Below, piece by piece: positions 41,213 through 49,097 of a stretch of 64,000 bases of DNA (its first letter is position 1; the number at the start of each line of letters is the position of its first letter). A model generated the notes under the pieces. The model was not told where the DNA came from. It saw only the letters and a list, made by a program, of their open reading frames with translations, and did no database searches. Origin of the DNA: Gemmatimonadota bacterium (GTDB lineage Bacteria; JAAXHH01); NCBI GenBank assembly GCA_009838645.1, contig VXRC01000014.1, positions 18,444 through 82,443 on the forward strand, read 5' to 3'. Made by a program: the position numbers and the translations under genes.

Positions 41213-44029
41213 TTGATCGACGGACGTACACGAATATGGCTGTTGGCGGCGTGTTTATTCGTGGCGCCCACCAGTACCGGGATCCTCGCCCAGGACGCGG
41301 ACGACCCGGACTCCGTCCGAATCGAATACGTCTTCGACGAACTGACGGTGACCGGGTCCAGGATCCGGGGCGAGGCGGAAGGTTCGACGGCCCCGGTGGT
41401 CATCCTGGCTCGCGAGGCGATCCGGTCCAGGGGGCTCGCCTCCGTGGGCGACGTCCTCCAGTCGCTCACAGTCCAATCCAACGCCACCAACACCCAGGCG
41501 AACTACCAGGGCGACGGGGCCACCCGCATCAGCCTCCGCGGACTCGGCGCCCACAGGACACTGGTCCTGGTCAATGGCCGCAGATTCGTGCCCGGCGGCC
41601 TCGGCGCGGACGCCGCGGTCGATCTCAATGCCCTCCCTTCCACTGTAATCGAACGGATTGAAGTACTCAAGGACGGCGCCTCCGCGGTCTACGGTTCCGA
41701 CGCCGTGGGCGGGGTCGTCAACGTCATCACGCGGTCGGACCTGGACGGCGTGGAATTCGAGGCCTACCAGGGCGTATCGGGCGCGGGGGACGGCGCGGCC
41801 ATAGACCTGGCTTTTTCCGCGGGGCTTGAAAGAGACCAGAGCAACATCCTGTTCTCCGCCGGATACCACGACCAGCGACCGGTCTGGACCTACGAACGAG
41901 ATTTCAGCGAATCCGACAAGAGCTACAACTGGGGCAGGAACGACGGATCCTTCACGACGAGCGGCAGCTCGGCGACGCCGGAAGGCCATATCGTAGACCG
42001 GTCGGGCGCGGCGGGGAACGACGCCTGGAAGGCCGTCAACACGGCGGCGGGCGACGAGGCCGGCGACTACTTCCTCGATCCGTCCATGGGCTGGCGGCCC
42101 TTCAATTACGCGGGAAATTCGCTGGACGGTACCGGCGACCTCTACAACTACCAGCCCGAAAACTACATCTTCACGCCACAAAAACGGTATACCACGTTCC
42201 TCGGCGGCACGCACCGGTTGAGCGACCGGCTGCGGCCGTTCTTCGAGGTGGTGTACACCAACCGGCAGTCCGAACAGAAGCTCGCGCCGACACCCCTCTT
42301 TACCATCGAAGAAGGCACCCCGATCTCGGCGGACAACCGCTACAATGCCTTCGGGCGGGACTTCGTGGACGTGCGGCGCCGCTTCGTGGAGGCCGGCAAC
42401 CGGATCTTCAACCAGGACCTCAGCACGTTCCGCATCGTACTGGGCCTCAGGAGCCGCCTCGCAAGCTTCGACTCGGACGTCTTCTATGCCTTCGGGCGCA
42501 CCTCCGGAACCACAGTCAACCGGGGCCGGTTCATCCGGAGCAATCTCGCGAGAGCGCTGGGTCCGGACGAGGAATGCACGGGGAACTGCGTCCCCCTCGA
42601 TATCCTGCACGGCGCCGGGACCATCACGCCCGAGATGCTGGCCTACATCCAGTACACCGGCGTCGCCCGGGGCTACACGCAGCAGAAGATCCTGCAGTGG
42701 AACCTGACGGGCGACCTGGCGGAGTTCACGCACGGACCGCTGTCCGTGGCCGCGGGCGTGTCGTCGCGCTGGGAGTCCGGCGCCTATACGCCCGACCCCA
42801 TTACGGCTTCGGGCAACACGACGGGGTTTCGAACCGAAGCGACCGTAGGAGGCTTTTCGGTCCGCGCCCTGTACGGCGAGACCCGGCTGCCGGTTTACCA
42901 CGGGAACGGCATCGGGTTTCACCTGAACGCGGCGGGAAGAGTGTTTCACTACGATACCTTCGGCGCCGGGCTGACCTATGAAACCGGAGCCGGCGTGGAA
43001 TTTCCCCTGGGCCTGACGCTACGGGCCACCTACTCCGCCGCCTTCCGGGCCCCCGGCATCGCCGAGATGTTCCTCGGTGCGAACGACGTGTTTCCCCTGG
43101 TGAGCGATCCCTGCAGCGCGGTGGACGAAGCGGGCAACCCCAGGGAACTTACCTCGCAGCAGCGGCGGAACTGCGCCGCCGCGGGCATCCCGTCCGGGTT
43201 CAGGGACACCCGTGCCCAGCTGCGAGCACGGGAGGGCGGGTCGACCGACCTCGAACCGGAGCGCGCGGGGATGATTACGGCGGGCATGCGCTACCGCCCC
43301 GGTTTCGCACCGGACCTCCAGCTCGACCTGAACTACTACCGGAACCGGATCGAGGACGAGATCGGATCCCTCCCCGCAGGCGTCATCCTGAGCAATTGCT
43401 ACTCGCAGGACAACCCCACCAGTTGCGGCCAGATCGTCCGGGACACCGATACGAAGCTGATCTCCCACATCGTGCAGACCAATACCAACGTCGGCGAGAC
43501 CGAGACCGCCGGATTGGACCTGGAGGCCGCATACAGCGGAAACACCTCCTGGGGCATCCTGTCGGCGCGGCTGGAAGCCAACCTTCTGTTCCAGTACGAC
43601 CAGTTCATTCCCGCGGCCGGCGGCACGGAAGTGATCAAGGCCAGGGGATACTACGACGTGGGCGTGTTCCCCCGGTGGCGTCACAGCGCCGCGCTGGACC
43701 TCAAGTGGCGGCGCGCCTCGGCGGGGCTCACGTGGGAGTACGTCGGTGGTTTCGTGGAGTGCGAGGACAACGACTGCAAGGGCCTGTACCGGTCTGACGT
43801 CGTCGAGACGCCGGCCTACCGGGACGTGGAGTCCAACAGCGTGCTCGGCCTTCGTGGAACGTACAGGCTGTTTACCGGGGCGGGCGGTACCGTGCTGACC
43901 CTGGGGATGAATAACGTATTCAACCAACCGCCCGCGGTGATCTTCAACGGGCTGCTGGGGACCTCGGATTTCTCCACCTACGATTACATGGGCCGGTATC
44001 TGTTCTTGCGGGTGTCGCACTTTCTGTGA
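41213..44029 (+). CDS. TonB-dependent outer-membrane receptor, second of a tandem pair
   Basis: 938 residues from a TTG at 41213, 33 bp after the first receptor; no in-frame ATG fits better. Signal peptide RIWLLAACLFVAPTSTGILA. Plug and barrel are clearly paralogous to the upstream copy along the whole length (DELTVTGSRIRGEAEGSTAPVV, ILSNCYSQDNPT, GNTTGFRTEAT, final strand YMGRYLFLRVSHFL). Both share a conserved cysteine-containing loop near NCYSQDNPT. Differences spread over the barrel suggest different or broadened ligands after duplication. Confidence 0.93.
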   Translation: MIDGRTRIWLLAACLFVAPTSTGILAQDADDPDSVRIEYVFDELTVTGSRIRGEAEGSTAPVVILAREAIRSRGLASVGDVLQSLTVQSNATNTQANYQGDGATRISLRGLGAHRTLVLVNGRRFVPGGLGADAAVDLNALPSTVIERIEVLKDGASAVYGSDAVGGVVNVITRSDLDGVEFEAYQGVSGAGDGAAIDLAFSAGLERDQSNILFSAGYHDQRPVWTYERDFSESDKSYNWGRNDGSFTTSGSSATPEGHIVDRSGAAGNDAWKAVNTAAGDEAGDYFLDPSMGWRPFNYAGNSLDGTGDLYNYQPENYIFTPQKRYTTFLGGTHRLSDRLRPFFEVVYTNRQSEQKLAPTPLFTIEEGTPISADNRYNAFGRDFVDVRRRFVEAGNRIFNQDLSTFRIVLGLRSRLASFDSDVFYAFGRTSGTTVNRGRFIRSNLARALGPDEECTGNCVPLDILHGAGTITPEMLAYIQYTGVARGYTQQKILQWNLTGDLAEFTHGPLSVAAGVSSRWESGAYTPDPITASGNTTGFRTEATVGGFSVRALYGETRLPVYHGNGIGFHLNAAGRVFHYDTFGAGLTYETGAGVEFPLGLTLRATYSAAFRAPGIAEMFLGANDVFPLVSDPCSAVDEAGNPRELTSQQRRNCAAAGIPSGFRDTRAQLRAREGGSTDLEPERAGMITAGMRYRPGFAPDLQLDLNYYRNRIEDEIGSLPAGVILSNCYSQDNPTSCGQIVRDTDTKLISHIVQTNTNVGETETAGLDLEAAYSGNTSWGILSARLEANLLFQYDQFIPAAGGTEVIKARGYYDVGVFPRWRHSAALDLKWRRASAGLTWEYVGGFVECEDNDCKGLYRSDVVETPAYRDVESNSVLGLRGTYRLFTGAGGTVLTLGMNNVFNQPPAVIFNGLLGTSDFSTYDYMGRYLFLRVSHFL

Positions 44030-44082
44030 GTGGCGGGCATGCTGGTCGGTTTCAGCTTCCGGCCTGTCTGATTCCCAGGGTT

Positions 44083-45303
44083 TCAGTTCTTCTTGTCATC
44101 GTCAGAACGGTCTGAGTCCGTAGCATCCTGCCGATCTTCTTTGCCGGCGTCATCGGAATCGTCCCCGCCGGTCTCGTCCCCGCCGGTCTCGTCCCCGCCG
44201 GTCTCGTCCGTTTCCACCCTTTCCTGATCTCTCGCGTCGCTATCCGCGGGGTCGCCATCGCCTTTGCGGTCGTCACGGTCAGGCTTGTCAGCGCCATCCT
44301 CGTCAGCCTTGTCCTCCGGCTCCTCCGAGTACCCCATCTCCACATCGTAGTCGTAGATGAACTCGTCGTCATCGGGCCAGTAGCCTCGGCCGGTGCGCTG
44401 CTCGCCGGCCGGGGTCGACGAATCCCGGGGAAGGGTCGGGGTATCGGGTTCGCCGGTGGTCAGCGCGGGCCGCTCCCCGTCACCTTCATCACCGCCGCCG
44501 CCTTCTCCGCCACCGTCACCGTTGTCATCCCCCTCCTCCTCTTCTTCCGCCTCTTCGGCTTTCCTGCGACTGCGGCCGATCAGCGCGGCGATCCCCATGC
44601 TGATGAAATACAGCACCACCAGCGGAATCGCCACGAGGGTCTGTGTGTAGGGATCGCCCGTGGGCGTTATGACGGCGGCGGCGATGAATATGACGACCAG
44701 GGCAATGCGCCACACGCGTTTGAGCACGCCGGCGTTCAGGATGCGAAGCCAGGTCAGGAAGGCCACCACGGCCGGCATCTGGAACACGACGCCCATGATG
44801 AGTACCATCTTGTTTACGAGTCCGATATAGAACCCGATGTCCCACTGGGGCTTTATGTCCGGTACATGGAGCTGCACGAAAAACCGTACCATGACCGGGA
44901 TCAGGACGTAGAAAGCGAAGGCCGCGCCGACGAGGAACAGCACGCAGCAAAAGAAGATGACGAGGGGAACGTACTTCTTCTCCTTGTCGAGCAGGCCGGG
45001 GGATATGAATGTCCAGAGCTGGTAGAGGACGTAGGGCAGCACGAGGGCGAATCCCAGCAGCAGCGAGATGTTCACCCTGGCCGTGAACATGCCGGCCGGC
45101 CGGATGGCCTGAATCTCGATCTCGGTCTTGAGGTTTTCCTGGAAGGTCGGCGAAAGCAGGAAATTGATGATGTAGTCGGCAAAGGTGAAGCAGAGAACCA
45201 TGCCGACCAGGATGGCGAGGACGGACTTCAGTATGGCCCTGCGAAGCTCTTCGAGATGTTCCAGGAAGGACATCTCGCCGCTGCGGCCTCTCGCTGGGGA
45301 CAT
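44083..45303 (-). CDS. tatC: Tat translocase subunit TatC with a long acidic C-terminal tail
   Basis: 406 residues from the ATG at 45303 (AGAGGA ahead). The core (to about residue 243) is standard TatC: SFLEHLEELRRAILKSV, LPYVLYQLWTFISPGLLDKEKKY, a six-span layout, and AAAVITPTGDPYTQTLVAIPLVVLYFISM. Normal TatC proteins end about here. This one continues for some 160 residues of Glu/Asp/Gly-rich, disordered sequence (44086-44574), including DETGG repeats and a DDDEFIYDYDVEMGY segment. The tail would lie in the cytoplasm. TatC binds twin-arginine signal peptides. Confidence 0.95.
   Translation of the reverse strand: MSPARGRSGEMSFLEHLEELRRAILKSVLAILVGMVLCFTFADYIINFLLSPTFQENLKTEIEIQAIRPAGMFTARVNISLLLGFALVLPYVLYQLWTFISPGLLDKEKKYVPLVIFFCCVLFLVGAAFAFYVLIPVMVRFFVQLHVPDIKPQWDIGFYIGLVNKMVLIMGVVFQMPAVVAFLTWLRILNAGVLKRVWRIALVVIFIAAAVITPTGDPYTQTLVAIPLVVLYFISMGIAALIGRSRRKAEEAEEEEEGDDNGDGGGEGGGGDEGDGERPALTTGEPDTPTLPRDSSTPAGEQRTGRGYWPDDDEFIYDYDVEMGYSEEPEDKADEDGADKPDRDDRKGDGDPADSDARDQERVETDETGGDETGGDETGGDDSDDAGKEDRQDATDSDRSDDDKKN
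44161..44205 (-). repeat. Three perfect 15-bp tandem units in the tatC tail
   Basis: Identical units at 44161-44175, 44176-44190 and 44191-44205 encode repeated DETGG on the minus strand. They lie in the acidic extension, so copy-number change would alter only the tail. Confidence 0.9.
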
Positions 45304-45532
45304 GACGGTTCCTCTCGCCGGTAGAAACTTCCGAACAACGGGCGGTAAGTAAGCCCGGACCGTGGTCCCTGTCAAGCAAATCCCCCGTATCCTCCGCCTC
45401 CAATGGCCTTGACGAAAGCGGGTTCCAAACTTAGTTTAGTCGAGTCGTTTCAGAGGATTCCGCAGAGGTTGCGGCGGGTTGCCGACCATGGATTCCGTCA
45501 GGTCACGACCCGCCGCCGGGAGCCGTCGAAGC

Positions 45533-46564
45533 ATGGACGACAACGGGTTGGTTAGAGGCGTCATTTTGACCGCGGATCGCGATGGAGCCGGGCCTTCCGC
45601 ATGGGATGGCTGCCCGGACCTGCTCCTTCCCCTGGCCAACAAGCCGCTTGTCGAACGGATGCTGTCGCAGTACGCACGGGCCGGGGTCCGGGAAACGCTG
45701 ATCGCGGCCGGCCGGGACACCGCAGAGATCGCGGCGTTTTGCGGCGACGGCGCGCGGTGGGGCATGTCCCTGGCCTACCAGGATGCTCGGAACGCTCGGG
45801 ATGCCCGGGACGCACGGGATGTAACGGCCGGACAGGGTCTGTGTCGGCTTATCGGTGAAGTGGCGGCGTTTGCGAAAGATGCGCCGTTTCTGATATCTAC
45901 AGGTCCGCTGTTGCTGGAATCCGAGGTTTACGCGCAACTGGTTCGGTCGTACCGAGAGCACCGCCCATGTGGGATCCGTGCGGGGCGAAACGCCGGCCAC
46001 ACCTCCGGCACGTCGCGTGATGCCGCTGAGCATACCCGTATCTATTTGATGACGCCCCGGACCCGCGAAGTCCTGGAAAATGTAGACACCCTGGACCATA
46101 CACTGAACACCCTGTTTGACGCGGCGCTGGATGAACTCGCCGGCCGCGGCGAAACCGTGCTGTATCTGGACGCCGGCCATCCGACATTCGACGTGCGATC
46201 GCCCGAGGCGTACCTGGCATCGAATGAACGGCTGCTTGCCTCAAGTCCGGAAAGCACGATGTCGGCATTGCCGGAGATCATGGACGACAACTTCTCGTCT
46301 CCGAACCTCGTGATGCGACCACCGGTGATCGTCGACGACACGGCCGAACTCGAACGTTGCCGCATCGGCCCCGGCGTCAGTATCGGCCCCGGCGTTCGAA
46401 TCGGACACGGCGCGGCCATCGAACACAGCGTGATCATGGCGGACGCCGATGTCGGCGACGGCGCGACGATCTCCTATGCGGTCATCGGCAAAGACGCCGG
46501 CATCGAGAACCGGGCCATCCTGCATGGCAGCGCGGACCGTGTGATCGTCGTCCGGTCCGATTAG
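45533..46564 (+). CDS. Degenerate sugar-nucleotidyltransferase with left-handed beta-helix C-terminus
   Basis: 343 residues from MDDNGLVRGVILT (GGGAG ahead); upstream starts at 45488 or 45479 are possible. The fold is that of GlmU/mannose-1-phosphate guanylyltransferase proteins: PLLLPLANKPLVERMLSQY-like start and a hexapeptide-repeat end (RIGPGVSIGPGVRIGHGAAIEHSVI). However the GGxGTRL loop is replaced by ADRDGAGPSAW and the RPKPL lysine by CPDLL. Both are needed for catalysis, so it is probably a pseudoenzyme or regulator. Four 9-bp repeats (45785-45820) encode ARNARDARDARD in the middle. It ends 94 bp before selB. Confidence 0.72.
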   Translation: MDDNGLVRGVILTADRDGAGPSAWDGCPDLLLPLANKPLVERMLSQYARAGVRETLIAAGRDTAEIAAFCGDGARWGMSLAYQDARNARDARDARDVTAGQGLCRLIGEVAAFAKDAPFLISTGPLLLESEVYAQLVRSYREHRPCGIRAGRNAGHTSGTSRDAAEHTRIYLMTPRTREVLENVDTLDHTLNTLFDAALDELAGRGETVLYLDAGHPTFDVRSPEAYLASNERLLASSPESTMSALPEIMDDNFSSPNLVMRPPVIVDDTAELERCRIGPGVSIGPGVRIGHGAAIEHSVIMADADVGDGATISYAVIGKDAGIENRAILHGSADRVIVVRSD

Positions 46565-46658
46565 ATCGAACGCGCGTTCCAGGCCCGCACCATGGGCTGG
46601 AACCCGGCGAACGCACGCTCACACTGCTCACACGCATAACCAAGTTACCCACATAACC

Positions 46659-48608
46659 ATGTCCCATCTCACCATAGGCACGGCCGGCCACGTCGACCAC
46701 GGCAAGAGCGCCCTGGTGGAAGCGCTGACCGGCGTTCATCCCGATCGACTCAAGGAGGAACGGGACCGGGGCATGACGATCGACCTCGGTTTCGCCTTCA
46801 TGTCCCTGAGCGACGGGCGGGAAGTCCCCATCGTCGACGTACCGGGCCACGAACGTTTCCTCAAGACCATGGTCGCCGGGGTGAGCGGCATACATCTCGT
46901 CCTCTTCGTCGTGGCCGCCGACGAGGGCGTCATGCCCCAGACCGTCGAACACCTGGGCACGGTGAGATACATGGGGGTCGACGCGGGCATCGTCGTCCTG
47001 ACGAAATGCGACCTGGTCGACGAAGAGTGGCTGATGCTCGTGGAGGACGACGTGAAGTCGCTCGTGACCGGCTCGTTCCTGGAGGACGCGCCGGTCGTCC
47101 GTGTTTCGTCGGTAACGGGCCAGGGGATCGGCCGGCTGAAGGAGATCATCGAAGACCGGCTGGCCGGACTGTCGGTCGAAGACGACGCGGGATACTTCCG
47201 CATGCCCGTGGACCGGGTGTTCAGCATGAAGGGCTTCGGAACGGTCATCGCCGGTACCGTCCTGTCGGGAAGTCTCTCGCGGGACTCGGACGCGGAATTG
47301 CTTCCGGCCGGGACGCCACTCCGGATCAGGGGCATGCAGACCCACAACGACACTGTGGACCGTGCCGTCAAAGGCCAACGGGTCGCACTGAACGTCTCGA
47401 ATGTCAGAACAACCGACATTCAGCGGGGCGATGAGCTGGGCGCGCCCGGTTACCTGCTTCCGACCCTGATGACCGATGCCACGGTGCAGTGCCTGGAGTC
47501 TCTGGAAGAGCCGCTGAAGAACCGGCAGCGCGTTCGCCTGCACAAGGGCACGAGCGAGACCATCGGCAGGCTGATCCTGCTCGACCGGGACGAACTCGCC
47601 CCGGGCGAGACGGGTTACGTGCAGCTTCGCCTGGAGAAACCCATCGTGGCCGAACGTAATGAGCTCTTCATCATCCGGGGTTTTTCATCCATGCGTCTGC
47701 TCGGCGGAGGCCGGTTCGTGGAGGTCTATCCCCAGAAGAATCGCCGGTTCCGCCGGTCCGTACTGGACTACCTGGAAGCGGTGACCGGCGCGGAACCGGA
47801 TGTCCTGATTGAACGGGTCATGGGGCACGCACACGGCGCACAGCAACTCAAGTCCATGGAGGACCTCGTTCGATTCACGAACCTGAATGCCGAAGTGCTG
47901 GAACATAGCCTGACACGGCTGGTGGAAAAGGGCGAACTCGTCCGGTTCCCGGACCACAGGTATCTGCACCGGGAAGGATACGCAGGCCTGAAGGACGAAC
48001 TGGTCAAACTGCTCGAAAAGATGCACCGCACCCAACGGCTGAAGCATACGCTGCCCAAGGACGCCCCGAGGCTGCAGTTGTCCTGGGAACCTCCCGACAC
48101 CGTCTATGACGGGTTGCTCAACGACCTCGACGCGGAAGGCCGGATCGTGCTGTCTAGCCGGTCGGTCCGGCTGGCCACCCACACGGTCAAGCTGAACGCC
48201 CGGGAAAAACGCATACTCGAGGCGTTCGAGGAACTGGGCGAGGCCGAACCTCCCGCTGTCTTCAACATGAACGATCTGCCGCAGGTCATGGCAGATCGGT
48301 CGATAATTGTGAAGGAATTACAGGTTGATCCGGACGCGGATATGATTAGGAGCATGGCCGGGTATGCCCTGGACCAGGAGATCTTCGTCGAGTTCGCGGA
48401 CCGGCAGATCATGCATCACCATGCCCTCGAGTCGGTCAGGCGGCGCCTGGTGGCCTACCTGGAATCCCTCGGCACCGTGCGTGCGTCCGAGTTCCGCAGC
48501 CACCTGGGTATTTCCAGGGCGCACGCCACCGCGTTGCTGGACTACTACTGCGACCTGGGCGTCACCAACCGGGAGTCCGGCACGCACAGGCTGGCGCAAG
48601 GGGACTGA
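46659..48608 (+). CDS. selB: Selenocysteine-specific elongation factor SelB
   Basis: 649 residues. GTPase motifs: G1 AGHVDHGKSALVEALTG, switch I RLKEERDRGMTIDLGFAF, G3 DVPGHERFLKTMVAGVSG, G4 TKCD. EF-Tu-like domains II and III follow (VFSMKGFGTVIAGTVLSG), then winged-helix modules that read the SECIS hairpin (AHGAQQLKSMEDLVRFTN, VRASEFRSHLGISRAHATALLDYYCDLGVTNRESG). It delivers Sec-tRNA to UGA codons. The tRNA-Sec gene lies 25 bp downstream, which supports the call. selA and selD are not in the window. Confidence 0.97.
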   Translation: MSHLTIGTAGHVDHGKSALVEALTGVHPDRLKEERDRGMTIDLGFAFMSLSDGREVPIVDVPGHERFLKTMVAGVSGIHLVLFVVAADEGVMPQTVEHLGTVRYMGVDAGIVVLTKCDLVDEEWLMLVEDDVKSLVTGSFLEDAPVVRVSSVTGQGIGRLKEIIEDRLAGLSVEDDAGYFRMPVDRVFSMKGFGTVIAGTVLSGSLSRDSDAELLPAGTPLRIRGMQTHNDTVDRAVKGQRVALNVSNVRTTDIQRGDELGAPGYLLPTLMTDATVQCLESLEEPLKNRQRVRLHKGTSETIGRLILLDRDELAPGETGYVQLRLEKPIVAERNELFIIRGFSSMRLLGGGRFVEVYPQKNRRFRRSVLDYLEAVTGAEPDVLIERVMGHAHGAQQLKSMEDLVRFTNLNAEVLEHSLTRLVEKGELVRFPDHRYLHREGYAGLKDELVKLLEKMHRTQRLKHTLPKDAPRLQLSWEPPDTVYDGLLNDLDAEGRIVLSSRSVRLATHTVKLNAREKRILEAFEELGEAEPPAVFNMNDLPQVMADRSIIVKELQVDPDADMIRSMAGYALDQEIFVEFADRQIMHHHALESVRRRLVAYLESLGTVRASEFRSHLGISRAHATALLDYYCDLGVTNRESGTHRLAQGD

Positions 48609-48633
48609 AAAAGAATACAGAAGCAACACACAG

Positions 48634-48728
48634 GGGAGTGTATGGGTTGCTGGTGCACCTCACGGACTTCAAATCCGATGGCGGGCCCTAAACAGGTCCG
48701 TGGTGGGTTCGATTCCCACACGCTCCCC
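48634..48728 (+). tRNA. selC: tRNA-Sec (anticodon TCA)
   Basis: A 95-base tRNA with an 8-bp acceptor stem (48634-48641 with 48720-48727), a 5-bp T stem around TTCGATT, a long variable arm and an anticodon loop CTTCAAA with TCA at 48669-48671. The 8-bp plus 5-bp layout and UGA-reading anticodon are specific for bacterial selenocysteine tRNA. A CCA is encoded directly after it (48729-48731). The discriminator base would be C rather than the usual G. It sits right after selB. Confidence 0.95.
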
Positions 48729-48920
48729 CCAGAATCCGCATCACGATTGATATAAGTTGAATACCGAACCTCCGCCGGCTGCACCTACCTCGATTTACTC
48801 GCCGCCGCCTTCTCCTCCGTTATGGGTATCCACCGCGAACCGGGACGCTCGTGTCAACGGTCTTCCCAGTGTTGTTCCGGGTGGTACTTGATGGTGAAAA
48901 CTACCGTTGTAGCGGAAAGA

Positions 48921-48996
48921 TTGTGAATATAACTTAAAGTTTTGTGAATTTAATATGATGATCTGTTCATATCGTGTAGATTCAATGTGATCATCA
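48921..48996 (+). promoter_or_regulatory. Direct-repeat operator candidate ahead of the single-chain two-component gene
   Basis: TTGTGAATATAA (48921-48932) and TTGTGAATTTAA (48942-48953) match at 11 of 12 bases and start 21 bp apart, two helical turns, as expected for tandem binding by an OmpR-type regulator. An 8-bp inverted repeat follows (TGATGATC 48956-48963; GATCATCA 48989-48996). The gene starts at 49098. The rest of the 366-bp space after tRNA-Sec contains no gene that I can support. Confidence 0.5.
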
Positions 48997-49097
48997 GGTC
49001 AGGACCAGGATGGTCGTATTCGGCTGGCCGCGGGCGATGCCGGTTCAGCCGATCGGCAGTGCGACTTCGAAGAACGTGCATACAGAGGAGCAGATCA

